Assembly: GCA_028278345.1 (NCBI GenBank)
Contig: JANQEL010000288.1
Coordinates: forward strand, 60,614 to 124,613
Direction: 5' to 3'
Origin: Myxococcota bacterium
GTDB taxonomy: Bacteria; Myxococcota_A; UBA9160; UBA4427
Length of the DNA stretch: 64,000 bases
A program made the position numbers and the translations under genes. Every line of letters begins with the position of its first letter. The first letter of the stretch is position 1. This document shows, piece after piece, positions 9,505 to 18,809 of the stretch. Under the pieces are notes generated by a model that was not told the origin of the DNA, did no database searches, and was given only the letters and a program-made list of their open reading frames with translations.

Positions 9505-10056
9505 ATGCGCTTCTTCATCCTCGCAACCCTCGCTCTCGGGCTCGCCCTGCTTCCCCTGGGGTCGGCCTCTGCAGAGATCACACAGCAGCTCGACTTCACG
9601 TTCGACGTCTCCAACTCGGCGCCCGAAGACCCCGTCTCGGGCTCCATCGTCATCACGGCCGACGAGACGAACGACAACCTGCCCGCCTCGATCGTGAGCA
9701 TCGATCTGACCATCGACGGACATGTCTACACCGTTGGCGAAGTCGGCATCGACACGGTCGGCGTCACGGCGACGATCGGTGGCACGGTGAACGGCGTCGC
9801 CATCGTGGGGAGCGGCGCGCACGATTTCCAGATCATCTACAACGCGTCGACGGGGGCGCTCTCATTCTTCCCGTTCAGCTACGCCACGCCATCGTCCGGC
9901 CCCTGGTCGAGCATCCCGCCCGTACCCGAATGGACGATCACGACGTTGCCACCGCCGGCGGTCCCGACCATGGGACCCATCGCTGCGGCTCTGCTCATGG
10001 TCGGCCTGATCAGCGCAGGCTGGCTCTCCCTCCGAACCACTCGCTTGCATTCGTAG
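9505..10056 (+). CDS. Secreted protein with IPTL-CTERM-like C-terminal sorting signal
   Basis: Signal peptide MRFFILATLALGLALLPLGSASA; C-terminus VPTMGPIAAALLMVGLISAGWLSLRTTRLHS (short motif + TM + basic tail). Confidence 0.55.
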   Translation: MRFFILATLALGLALLPLGSASAEITQQLDFTFDVSNSAPEDPVSGSIVITADETNDNLPASIVSIDLTIDGHVYTVGEVGIDTVGVTATIGGTVNGVAIVGSGAHDFQIIYNASTGALSFFPFSYATPSSGPWSSIPPVPEWTITTLPPPAVPTMGPIAAALLMVGLISAGWLSLRTTRLHS

Positions 10057-10229
10057 CGGTAGACGGCTCCCAGGGGATCTCCAACTGGATCTGAATCCAG
10101 TTCGACACCTCACGCGCGAGGACCTCGCGTTTCGGCCCACACTTCGCCGTATCGGATACGCTTGCCCGCGTACCCGACTGATGTGGCGGACAGCCAGTCG
10201 ACGACCACCCCGCCCCAAGGAGCAACAGC

Positions 10230-10784
10230 ATGAAGATCGACCCCAACAACACCTGGCGCCTCGTCGAAGAACGCATGGAGCGCGAAACCGATCCGGTCGT
10301 CAAGCGCAACCTCGAGCTCGTCTTCAATCACATGCAGAGCGAGGCGAAGGCCGACATCGAGGGTGTGGTCGCCACGTTGTGCGAGGAGCCGAAGTACATC
10401 GCGCACGACGTGCCTGACAGCCCCGAGATGAATCCAGCGGGCGACAAGGACGCGATCCGCAAGTTCTACGACATGACGATCGTGCAGACCGACGCCTGGC
10501 GACTCGAACTCAATTGCGATCGCGTGATCGCGGATCGCGAAGCCGTGATGACCGAGGGTGTGATGCGTATGGCCTACCCGGGCAAGGTGCTCGCGATGAT
10601 GGGCATCGAGGTCGACGACCCCGAGGCCTACTACCTCTACCAGACGCGCATGAGCGTCGTATGGCCGGTCGATCCCGACTCGGGGCTGCTGATCGGCGAA
10701 GAGACCTACACCGGCACCGATGGCTTCGCGGGTATCGCCGATCGCAAGATCAGCCTGGAAGACGTGGCACCTCTGACGATCTAG
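10230..10784 (+). CDS. NTF2/SnoaL-like family hypothetical protein
   Basis: 184 aa; AIRKFYDMTIV ... GEETYTG; tentative fold call. Confidence 0.5.
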   Translation: MKIDPNNTWRLVEERMERETDPVVKRNLELVFNHMQSEAKADIEGVVATLCEEPKYIAHDVPDSPEMNPAGDKDAIRKFYDMTIVQTDAWRLELNCDRVIADREAVMTEGVMRMAYPGKVLAMMGIEVDDPEAYYLYQTRMSVVWPVDPDSGLLIGEETYTGTDGFAGIADRKISLEDVAPLTI

Positions 10785-10796
10785 TCGACTCGCCGC

Positions 10797-11522
10797 CTAT
10801 TTCGCCTTCCGTGAGTACTTCCCGGCTTCGTCGTTGACGATGTCCTTGTCGGTCTCGCGCTCGAGGCCGTGCTCCCTGACGTAGTCGCCGGGATCCGCGT
10901 CGTAGTCTACCCGTTCATCGGTCATCGCGATCCGCCAGCGACAGTGGGGTTCGTCCCTGCTCGCGCGCGGCGGGAGCTTTGTCGGGTCGATGCGGATCTT
11001 CTCGTTCCAGCGCGCCGCACCGTGGCGGAAGCCGAAGAGTTCGAGGTGGCCGCAGATCTTGTTGCACATGTAGTCCATGACTTCGGGGCCGCCCTTCTCC
11101 CCCTGCTCCGGGACGTCACACTGCGGCGTGTACATCTCCCACTCGCCCTCGTCCTTCGGCTCGAAGGTGAGGGTCATGCGAGTGCTCATCGCGGGGAGAC
11201 ACTGCCAGACCTTCATCGGCGTGGTCTCGGCGTCTTCTTCTTCGAAGCCCATCATCTTGCTGATCACGAAGTTCTCGTGATCGCCGGCCCCGCCGTCGGC
11301 GAACCAGACCTCGTGGTGCATCTCGTCGGCGACTTCCTGGCCGAAGCGCTTGATCGCGGCCTGGTACCACTGGCGATTCACCGCGCCGTAGATCGAACCG
11401 CCGATCTCGACGAGCTTCATGAGCCCCTCTTTCGAGAAGTCCGAGATGTGGAGGTCGGGCACGAAGTCGCCCGAATAGTCATCGAGTTCGAGAGGGTCGC
11501 GGTCGGGCTTCTTCGTTCGCAT
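10797..11522 (-). CDS. Conserved hypothetical protein, PHCRW family (paralogue of 24921..26213)
   Basis: MRTKKPDRDPLELDDYSGDFVPDLHISDFSKEGLMKLVEIGGSIYGAVNRQWYQAAIKRFGQ..., ends DEPHCRWRIAM; shares motifs with the 24921 gene. Confidence 0.65.
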   Translation of the reverse strand: MRTKKPDRDPLELDDYSGDFVPDLHISDFSKEGLMKLVEIGGSIYGAVNRQWYQAAIKRFGQEVADEMHHEVWFADGGAGDHENFVISKMMGFEEEDAETTPMKVWQCLPAMSTRMTLTFEPKDEGEWEMYTPQCDVPEQGEKGGPEVMDYMCNKICGHLELFGFRHGAARWNEKIRIDPTKLPPRASRDEPHCRWRIAMTDERVDYDADPGDYVREHGLERETDKDIVNDEAGKYSRKAK

Positions 11523-11554
11523 GGGGGGCACCTCTTTCGGCTGGGGAATGTCGC

Positions 11555-12076
11555 TCAGGCGCGCGGCGCAACCTCGTAGAGCCACACGTCGCCATTGCGT
11601 ACGGCTTCGTCGGGATCCCCGAAGGAGGCACCGTCGAGATACTTCTCGGCCAGTTGGTTGATGACGGGCGCCACCATCGGCCCCTCCATGATGCGCACGA
11701 GTCTCCGCTCGTAGATCACGTCGTCGACGCGCAGGAGGATCCGGTCGTCCTTCTCGATTTCGTGGGGCCACTGTTTCCAGACCTTGCCGAAGGTCGTGTT
11801 CATGTAACCCGAAACGATGTACGGCTTGCCCTCGTGCTCGGCGACCCAGGTGATACGCGAGCGCGCCGGCTCGAGCAGCTGGAACTCGACCTCCTGCCGG
11901 GTGCGCATCGGCGACCAATCGGGCTCGGGCCCCTGGTAGAGCTCACCGCTCGTGAAGGGGCCGCCGGCGATGATCGCGATCGGGCCATCGTGGAAGCGCG
12001 CGTAGATGAGCACGCTGACGACGAAAACGACGACGAGGCCGACGAATCCGCCGAGGATCTTGAGTGCGGTCTGCAT
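11555..12076 (-). CDS. Membrane-anchored hypothetical protein (possible nitroreductase/split-barrel-like)
   Basis: 173 aa with N-terminal TM helix MQTALKILGGFVGLVVVFVVSVLIYARF. Confidence 0.5.
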   Translation of the reverse strand: MQTALKILGGFVGLVVVFVVSVLIYARFHDGPIAIIAGGPFTSGELYQGPEPDWSPMRTRQEVEFQLLEPARSRITWVAEHEGKPYIVSGYMNTTFGKVWKQWPHEIEKDDRILLRVDDVIYERRLVRIMEGPMVAPVINQLAEKYLDGASFGDPDEAVRNGDVWLYEVAPRA

Positions 12077-12248
12077 GGAGTCTCTCCTCGGTTTCGGGGC
12101 GAGAGCGCGGTCGTCCCGGACGCACGAGTCTGCCGCGCCCCGGGGCCCGCCGGAAGGGGCCCCGCACCAGCACGCGAGTAACCGCTCCCCCCCGGATTGC
12201 TACGGTCCTCGACACGCGAAGCCACGTCAGGCAACGAGGACCCGAGCC

Positions 12249-13418
12249 ATGAGCAAGAAACTCTTCGAGCGCTACAAGGTGATCGACATCGACACCCACA
12301 TCACCGAGCCCGCGGGCGTCTGGACCGACCGCGTGTCCAGCAAATGGGGCAACAATGTTCCCCACATCCGCCAGATCGAGGGCCGCGACATGTGGTTCAT
12401 CGGAGACGAGCCCGCCGGTGGCCCGGGCTTCTACACGATGGCGGGGCACGATAACACCTACCCGGACGTTCCCCTGGGCTACGACTCGATTCCGGCCGCG
12501 TCCTACGACGCGCACGCGCGACTCGAGCTGATGGACGAGGAAAACATCTACGCGATGGTCCTCTACCCGAACGTCGGTGGCTTTGGTTCGGGCGGCTTCC
12601 TGCGGCTCGAAGAGCCGACGCTCATGCTCGAGTGCGTGCAGGCCTACAACGACTTCCTGGTCGACTGGGCAAGCGCCGATCCCAACCGGCTCCTTCCCGT
12701 GCTGGCCCTGCCCTTTTGGGACGTCGACGCATCGGTGAAGGAGATCGAGCGATCGGCGGCCAAGGGACACCGCGCCGTGCTTTTCGGAAGTCGGCCCGAG
12801 ACCTTCGGCGAACCGCCGCTCGCGAGTACGCATTGGGATCCGGTGTGGGCCGCCACCCAGGCTGCGGGCCTTTCGATCAGCTTCCACATCGGCTCGGGAG
12901 ATCTCAGCGAGATCGTGAACGACAAGGCGAACATCGGCGCACGCTCGAACTTCTCGCGCGCCGGCTCCCTCGCGTTGCTCGACAACCAGAACTGCCTCGC
13001 CAACCTGCTCTTCGGCGGGGTCTGCGCTCGCTTCCCCGACCTCGACTTCGTCTCGGTCGAAAGCGGCGTCGGCTGGTTGCAGTGCGTGCTCGAGATGTTC
13101 GATTGGCAGTGGACCAACGGCGATGTCCGCAAGGAGCATCCCGAGTACGACCTGCTGCCCTCCGAGTACTTCAAGCGCCAGGTCTACGGATCGTTCTGGT
13201 TCGAGAAGCGAGGGATCGACGCCGCCATCGAGGCCTTCCCGGACAACCTCATGTGGGAAACCGACTATCCCCACCCGACCTGCCAGTATCCGAGCCCGAA
13301 CAGCTCGGCCACGCATCCGGCCGACTACGCGGAAGAGGCGCTCGCGAACGTTTCGGAAGAAACCGCGAGGAAGATCCTGCAGGACACACCCGCGCGGATC
13401 TACGGCGTCGAGGTCTGA
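12249..13418 (+). CDS. Amidohydrolase family protein (amidohydrolase 2 type)
   Basis: MSKKLFERYKVIDIDTHITEP (DxDTHxxEP), MWETDYPHPTCQYP, ILQDTPARIYGV. Confidence 0.9.
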   Translation: MSKKLFERYKVIDIDTHITEPAGVWTDRVSSKWGNNVPHIRQIEGRDMWFIGDEPAGGPGFYTMAGHDNTYPDVPLGYDSIPAASYDAHARLELMDEENIYAMVLYPNVGGFGSGGFLRLEEPTLMLECVQAYNDFLVDWASADPNRLLPVLALPFWDVDASVKEIERSAAKGHRAVLFGSRPETFGEPPLASTHWDPVWAATQAAGLSISFHIGSGDLSEIVNDKANIGARSNFSRAGSLALLDNQNCLANLLFGGVCARFPDLDFVSVESGVGWLQCVLEMFDWQWTNGDVRKEHPEYDLLPSEYFKRQVYGSFWFEKRGIDAAIEAFPDNLMWETDYPHPTCQYPSPNSSATHPADYAEEALANVSEETARKILQDTPARIYGVEV

Positions 13419-13425
13419 TCGGCGC

Positions 13426-14709
13426 CTAGCGCCTCCGCTTCTCGCGGTAGGCCTTCCAGCGGTCGGCGGCTTCCTTGAGCTCCGGGTTCACGTCGAAGAT
13501 GGGCTTCATCTTCTCCCACGCTTGTTCCTTCTTGTAGGGAATGAACTCGCGCGGGAAGTTGCCCTCATGCGGTTCGTAGTCGCGCAGCACGCGACGCGCG
13601 ACGGTGGCCTTGTGGACCTCGTCGGCACCGTCGGCCAGCCCCATGGTGGGCGCGTCGGCGTACATGGCCTGCAGGGGCGTGAGATCCGTCGTGCCGAGGG
13701 AGCCGTGGATCTGCAATGCGTCGAATGAGATCTCGCGCAGCACCTTCGCCATCGTGAACTTCACCGCGGCGATCTCGGTGCGGCACTCCTGCCCGGAGGT
13801 GCGATCCATCTTCCACGCCGTCTCGAGCACGAACAGGCGCAGCATCTTCAGCTTCGCGTAGGACTCGGCGATCTTCTCCTGCACCATCTGGTGGTCGGCG
13901 ATGATGGCGCCGTGGCTCTTCCGCGAGAGTGCGCGCTCGCACATCATGTCGAAGGCGAGCTTGCACTGCGCGATCGTGCGCATCGCATGATGGATGCGGC
14001 CGCCGCCGAGGCGTCGCTGCGCGAGCACGTGGGCACCGTTCTCGGGGCCGAGCAGATGGTCGGCGGGCACGCGAACGTCGCGATAGAAGATGTGATTGTG
14101 GTTGCGCGGCTCGGGCATGATCTCGACGCCCGGCGCTTCTCGCGGCACGACGAACATTCCGTTGGTGCACATCACGAAGAGGATGTCGGCAACGCGACCG
14201 GCGGAGGTGAACCACTTCTCTCCGTTGATCACCCACTCGTCGCCGTCCTTCACCGCCGTCGTCTTGAAGAGCGTCGGGTCGGAACCGCCCTGGGGTTCGG
14301 TCATCGAGTAGGCGGAGAACATCTCCTGGTTGAGCAAAGGCTCGAGCCAGCGCTTCTTCTGCTCATCGGTTCCGTGGGCGGCGAGCATCTCCATGTTGCC
14401 GGTATCCGGCGCCGCGGCCCCGAAGAGCTGGGGGGCCGCCGGGTACTTGCCGAGGATCTCGTTCACGAGTCCGAGCTTGAGCTGGCCGTAGCCGGGGCCG
14501 CCGAGATCCTTGTCGAGGAAGAGCGCCCAGAGCCCCTGGTCCTTCACTTCCTGTTGGAGGTCACGCACGTACGCCTTCACGACCGGGTCGGGAAGGCGTA
14601 CAGCATGGGGAAAGATGTGGTGCAGCGGCTCGACCCGCTCTTCGCAGAACTGTTCGATCCAGTCGAGCTTCTCCTGGAACTCGGGCTCGGTCGAGAAATC
14701 CCATGCCAT
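13426..14709 (-). CDS. Acyl-CoA dehydrogenase
   Basis: 427 aa; YSMTEPQGGSDPTLFKT, NGEKWFTSAG, QIHGSLGTTDLTPLQ, RRVLRDY. Confidence 0.92.
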   Translation of the reverse strand: MAWDFSTEPEFQEKLDWIEQFCEERVEPLHHIFPHAVRLPDPVVKAYVRDLQQEVKDQGLWALFLDKDLGGPGYGQLKLGLVNEILGKYPAAPQLFGAAAPDTGNMEMLAAHGTDEQKKRWLEPLLNQEMFSAYSMTEPQGGSDPTLFKTTAVKDGDEWVINGEKWFTSAGRVADILFVMCTNGMFVVPREAPGVEIMPEPRNHNHIFYRDVRVPADHLLGPENGAHVLAQRRLGGGRIHHAMRTIAQCKLAFDMMCERALSRKSHGAIIADHQMVQEKIAESYAKLKMLRLFVLETAWKMDRTSGQECRTEIAAVKFTMAKVLREISFDALQIHGSLGTTDLTPLQAMYADAPTMGLADGADEVHKATVARRVLRDYEPHEGNFPREFIPYKKEQAWEKMKPIFDVNPELKEAADRWKAYREKRRR

Positions 14710-14777
14710 GGCGGCTCTCCTTTGCGTGGTGGGTAGCCGCCAACGTATACCTGATCGAACAGGGCTTCAGAAGGCCC

Positions 14778-15149
14778 CTACTCGAGCGACTGCGCGAGCA
14801 TGTAGGAGTTGCCGTCGGGATCGAAGAAGGTCGCGAGCTTGACCATGCCCGGGATCTCGTTCGTGGGACCATCGAAGGAAACGCCCTTCTTCTCGAGTCG
14901 GTCGCGCGAGGCATCGATGTCGAGCACGCCGAAGACCGGCGTCGTTCCGCCGCGGCCGTCCACCTCCTCGTTCTGGCCAAGGCCGATGGTGACGTCCTTC
15001 GTGGGCGTCGTGATCTCGGCCCATCCCACCTCGTCGACGCGATAGACGACTTCGAAGCCGAGGTTCTCCTGAAACCACGCGATCGATGCGTCGAGATCCT
15101 TCACGGAGCAAGAGAGGGTGATGTCTCCCTTGAATTCGATGTCCGACAC
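14778..15149 (-). CDS. VOC (glyoxalase/bleomycin resistance) family protein
   Basis: GTG start; SDIEFKGDITLSCSVKDLDASIAWFQENLGFEVVY ... FFDPDGNSYMLAQSLE. Confidence 0.85.
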   Translation of the reverse strand: MSDIEFKGDITLSCSVKDLDASIAWFQENLGFEVVYRVDEVGWAEITTPTKDVTIGLGQNEEVDGRGGTTPVFGVLDIDASRDRLEKKGVSFDGPTNEIPGMVKLATFFDPDGNSYMLAQSLE

Positions 15150-15166
15150 GGCTGATTCCCCTTGTA

Positions 15167-15203
15167 GGCTGGAGTTCGAAAAGTATAGTATTGGTCTCCA
15201 GCC
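15167..15203. promoter_or_regulatory. Inverted repeat GGCTGGAG-N21-CTCCAGCC enclosing overlapping bidirectional -10-like elements
   Basis: Perfect 8-bp arms; plus-strand TATAGT at 15184..15189, minus-strand TATACT at 15182..15187; between divergent VOC and tandem-HxlR genes. Confidence 0.6.
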
Positions 15204-15215
15204 GGATCGCAAGAG

Positions 15216-15782
15216 GTGGCGTTCGAACACGACATCGAAAAGCTCGTCCTGATCTTCCGCAGGCGGTGGAACATCCCGATCGTGGACGCTCTGCACCGTG
15301 CGCCCCTCAAGGGCGCCCGGTTCGTCGTGCTGGCGAATCAGCTGGGCGCGCCGCGCGAGTCGCTTGCGACGTCGCTCGACGCATTGGTGCAGGCGGGCAT
15401 CGTGAGCCGCAATCCCGGCTACGGTCATCCCCTGCGCCCCGAGTACATCCTGACGGATTTCGGACTCGCTCTTGGACCGGCTGCAGCGCGCTATGTGCGC
15501 GTGGCGAGCGAACTGCACGCTGCGAAGGTGGCGTATCGCAAGTGGTCGGCTCCGTTGGTCACGGCGCTGGCGCATGGCTTCACCCGCTTCAACGAGATCC
15601 AGCGGGGGCTGCCCGCGATCACGCCTCGTTCGCTCACGCTTTCGTTGCGCCTGCTCGAATCGGAGGAGTGGGTCGTTCGCGATGCGGATTCTACCGGGTC
15701 GTCACGCGCCACCTACCGACTCGACCGCGGTGGCCTTCGGATCGCGCGTGCTGCGGAGGCGCTGGCCACGGCGCTGCGCTGA
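15216..15782 (+). CDS. Tandem-HxlR (two winged-helix domain) transcriptional regulator
   Basis: Two consecutive HxlR-like units: RRRWNIPIVDALHRAPL...LTDFG and YRKWSAPLVTALAHGFTRFNEIQRGLPAITPRSLTLSLRLLESEEWV...YRLDRGG. Confidence 0.7.
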   Translation: MAFEHDIEKLVLIFRRRWNIPIVDALHRAPLKGARFVVLANQLGAPRESLATSLDALVQAGIVSRNPGYGHPLRPEYILTDFGLALGPAAARYVRVASELHAAKVAYRKWSAPLVTALAHGFTRFNEIQRGLPAITPRSLTLSLRLLESEEWVVRDADSTGSSRATYRLDRGGLRIARAAEALATALR

Positions 15783-15848
15783 AGAGGATCGGGCCCACCC
15801 GCTTCGTCTTCCGCTAGCCTGCCCCCTTCCACAAGCCAGGGAACTCGA

Positions 15849-16310
15849 ATGCCGCTCTCCGACAACGCCCGCGCCGCCATGAAGAAATCGATCGAGGGGA
15901 CGATTCCCTTCGTCGAACGCTCGAAGATCGAGGTCGTCGAACTCGACGTCGGCTACGTGAAGATGCGCATGCCCTTCGAACCCAACGTGAACCACGTGGG
16001 CATGATGTATGCGGGCGCCCTCTTCACCCTGGCCGAAATGCCCGGCGGCGCGATCTTCGTCACGACCTTCGATGCCAAGAAGTTCTTCCCGATCGTGAAG
16101 AGCCTCGACATCAAGTACGTGAAGCCCGCGATGACCGACATCACCGTGGAAGTGCGCCTATCGGAGGAAGAGGCCTCCGAGGTTGCCGCCCGTGCGGAGG
16201 CCGACGGCAAGGCCGACTACGAGTGGCAGTGCGAACTCAAGGATGCGAACGGCGACGTCGTCGCGGTGACCACGAACCACTACCAGATGCGGAGCCACCC
16301 GAAACGCTAG
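15849..16310 (+). CDS. Hotdog-fold thioesterase (PaaI/DUF4442-like)
   Basis: 153 aa; VKMRMPFEPNVNHVGMMYAGALFTLAEMPGGAIF. Confidence 0.8.
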   Translation: MPLSDNARAAMKKSIEGTIPFVERSKIEVVELDVGYVKMRMPFEPNVNHVGMMYAGALFTLAEMPGGAIFVTTFDAKKFFPIVKSLDIKYVKPAMTDITVEVRLSEEEASEVAARAEADGKADYEWQCELKDANGDVVAVTTNHYQMRSHPKR

Positions 16311-16320
16311 GCGCGACGTA

Positions 16321-17487
16321 TCAAGAGAGCAGGCTCTGCGAAGGTTGCCCTGTCAGCAAGCGTCCGTAGTCGGCGTAACGCACTTCGCGATCGAAGAACA
16401 TGTGGTTCGACGCGGTCTGGATGTCGCGCAGGGCGCGTTGGATCGGACTCTCGAGCCGCGAGCCGCTGGCGCCGGTGATCGAGGCCAGTTCCGTCATCGC
16501 GTCGCGCACCATGAAGACGGCGTGCGAGATGCGCGTCATCCAGCTCGACCGCGTCTCGCGTGATGCGCTGAAGCGCTGTTCCATCAAGTCGCGCAGCACT
16601 TCGCGAAACATCAGTTCGGCGGCTTCGAGCGTGAGTGCGGCCTTCGCCGCCACCGAGAACTTCCCGTCGTCGCCGGGCAGGATGCCCATGCGGTCCTGCT
16701 TTTCCTCGATTTTGGTCTTCGTCTGCGCGGACCATTCCTCGAGCGCGCCCTGGGCGGCCCCGAGCAGCGGCAGACCGGCTGCGAAACCCAGGATCGGAGG
16801 GAGCGGCGTCTGGAAGATCGGCGCGTCGTACGGCAGCGGGCTCTCGCCTACGGCACCCATGAACGGCGCCAACGGAGCGGCATGCGCTTCCGGAATGAAG
16901 ACGTCGTCGATCCGGTAGTCGAGAGATCCGGTGCCGCACATGCCGGAGACGAACCAGGTATCGACCATCTCGGTCTGCTCTTTCGGCAACAAGAAGAGCA
17001 TCGGTTGCTCGCCTTCGATCGCTCCGACCGGCATCACCCAGTCCGAGTGGACGATGCACGTACCCCACGACCACTGCCCGTTCAGGCGATAGCCGCCGTC
17101 GACTCGTGTGGCGCCGCCGCCAGCGGGGTTGAGTGAAACCGGGGCCATGATGTACGGCCGCTCTTCGAACAGCTTCGCCACGACCTCCTTCGGAAAGGCC
17201 AGCGCCCAGTAGTTGTGCTCGATGTAGAAGGCCGTGAGCCAGGCCGTCGAGGCATCGGCTCTCGCGAGGGTCAGTGTGACTTCGAAGTAGGTGTCGACGT
17301 CGGCCTCGAGACCACCGAACTCGCGCGGAACCATCATCGAGTAGATCCCGGTTTCGCGGATGGCATCGATCACCTCGTCGGATGCGCGACGCGCGATCTC
17401 GGATTCGCGTGCCTTCTCGCGCACCAGGGGAACGAGCTTCTCGGCAGCCTCGATCAGGGCGTCGTGGCTCATAGCGGGTTGGGACAT
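16321..17487 (-). CDS. Acyl-CoA dehydrogenase-fold flavin monooxygenase (HsaA/HpaB-like)
   Basis: MSQPAMSHDALIEAAEKLVPLVREKARESEIARRASDEVIDAIRETGIYSMMVPREFGGLEADVDTYFEV...; late-domain SNHMFFDREVRYADYGRLLTG. Confidence 0.75.
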   Translation of the reverse strand: MSQPAMSHDALIEAAEKLVPLVREKARESEIARRASDEVIDAIRETGIYSMMVPREFGGLEADVDTYFEVTLTLARADASTAWLTAFYIEHNYWALAFPKEVVAKLFEERPYIMAPVSLNPAGGGATRVDGGYRLNGQWSWGTCIVHSDWVMPVGAIEGEQPMLFLLPKEQTEMVDTWFVSGMCGTGSLDYRIDDVFIPEAHAAPLAPFMGAVGESPLPYDAPIFQTPLPPILGFAAGLPLLGAAQGALEEWSAQTKTKIEEKQDRMGILPGDDGKFSVAAKAALTLEAAELMFREVLRDLMEQRFSASRETRSSWMTRISHAVFMVRDAMTELASITGASGSRLESPIQRALRDIQTASNHMFFDREVRYADYGRLLTGQPSQSLLS

Positions 17488-17524
17488 GACTTCGCTCTCC
17501 TGTTCGTGTCGTGGGTACGCGAGA

Positions 17525-17983
17525 TCAACTGCGGGGTTCGAAGATCGGAAGGTCGCCCCAGTCGCGACGCAGCGCGGTCGCGCAGGCTTCGACCCTTCCC
17601 TTTCCGATGCGCCGCTCGAGCTCTCGCGCGAGTCGATGGAGGATCTCGAGGGCGTCGCGCCGCTGCGCCTCGCCATCGGGACTGAAGACGACCACCTTGC
17701 CGCGTCCATCCCGGGGATCGTCTTCGAGGATGACGAGCTTGCGCTCGACGAGGGTGCTCGTCGCCTTGTGGACGGCCTGTCGAGAGATCCCGAGTTGTCG
17801 TGCGATCTCCGCGGGACGGACGACCCCCGAAGCGACGAAGAGCATGATCTGCGACTCGGTGCCGCCCAGCGGCGCCCACCCTCGCGCAGCGAGGTTCTCC
17901 TGGAGAGCACGATCCAGCCAGCTGAACCCGCTCAACAGGCCCCACATGAGGTCGACTCGGCTTTCCGGAGCATGTGAACCCAT
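17525..17983 (-). CDS. MarR family transcriptional regulator
   Basis: 152 aa; RPAEIARQLGISRQAVHKATSTLVERKLVILEDDPRDGRGKVVVFSPDG. Confidence 0.88.
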   Translation of the reverse strand: MGSHAPESRVDLMWGLLSGFSWLDRALQENLAARGWAPLGGTESQIMLFVASGVVRPAEIARQLGISRQAVHKATSTLVERKLVILEDDPRDGRGKVVVFSPDGEAQRRDALEILHRLARELERRIGKGRVEACATALRRDWGDLPIFEPRS

Positions 17984-18015
17984 CCAGAAGAAGGAAAGCC
18001 CACACCGAGTCGGTC

Positions 18016-18030
18016 GTCAACCTGGTTGAC
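18016..18030. promoter_or_regulatory. Candidate MarR operator GTCAACC-T-GGTTGAC overlapping a TTGACA -35-like element
   Basis: Perfect 7-bp palindrome between divergent MarR and NAD(P)H oxidoreductase; TTGACA at 18026..18031. Confidence 0.65.
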
Positions 18031-18087
18031 ATCATAAATCGACGCGTTTAGCGTCCGTGACCTCCTCGATCACGATGGGAATCGACG

Positions 18088-18747
18088 ATGACCAGGGTGC
18101 TCTACCTCGAAGCGAGTCCGGGCAAGGAAGCCTCCGTCACATCCAGGCTCGCCAACGCCTTCCTCGACACCTATCGCGAGAAGAATCCCGATCACGAGAT
18201 CGAGCATCTTCCCCTCTTCGAAGTCGACCTCCCCAACTTCGGTCAGGAAGGTGCGCGACAGAAGTTCGAGAACCTCGGCGCGGTGACAGCCGGCAAGGGG
18301 CCGATCGAGGCGCAGGGCGAGTGGGCAGGCGTCATGGCGGAGGTCGAACGCCTGAAGCGCGCCGACAAGGTGTTGTTGTCGGCACCGATGTGGAACTTCT
18401 CGATCCCGTGGCGACTCAAGCAGTGGATCGACGTGGTCGCCCACATCGGCGTCACCGTCGTCGTCGAACCGAAAGACGGTGGGATTTCATACATCGGCCA
18501 GATCACCGGGCGCCCACTGCAGATGATCCTCGCGAGCGGAAGCCCCTACGAGATGCGCTTCCCCCTCGAGAGCGACGACAAGATGGACTTCCAGCGCGCC
18601 TACCTGGACAGGATCTTCCGCTTCATCGGCTTCAGCGACATCCGGCTGGTGAAGGCTCAACCGACGGGCATGCCGGCGGGCCCCAAGCGCGACGCCCTCG
18701 AAGCCGAGTGGGAAAAGCAGGTGAAGCAGGCCGCCGAGCGGTTCTGA
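18088..18747 (+). CDS. FMN-dependent NADH-azoreductase / NAD(P)H-quinone oxidoreductase family (AzoR-like)
   Basis: MTRVLYLEASPGKEASVTSRLANAFLDTYREKNPDHEIEHLPLFEVDLP..., APMWNFSIPWRLKQWIDVVAHIG. Confidence 0.88.
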   Translation: MTRVLYLEASPGKEASVTSRLANAFLDTYREKNPDHEIEHLPLFEVDLPNFGQEGARQKFENLGAVTAGKGPIEAQGEWAGVMAEVERLKRADKVLLSAPMWNFSIPWRLKQWIDVVAHIGVTVVVEPKDGGISYIGQITGRPLQMILASGSPYEMRFPLESDDKMDFQRAYLDRIFRFIGFSDIRLVKAQPTGMPAGPKRDALEAEWEKQVKQAAERF

Positions 18748-18809
18748 TCCGAGAAATCCAACGAAGCGAGCCGCCCGATCACCACCTCCTCGCGTACCCT
18801 ATCCGCGAG

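Noticed and set aside
7210-9822. 870-aa minus-strand ORF
   Set aside because: Arg/Asp-rich low-complexity translation antisense to clear MFS, methyltransferase and secreted-protein genes; a GC-driven shadow ORF.
18057-18809. N-terminal extension of the fused ACAD ORF
   Set aside because: Overlaps the azoreductase-like gene in another frame and is low-complexity; real start is the ATG at 18810.
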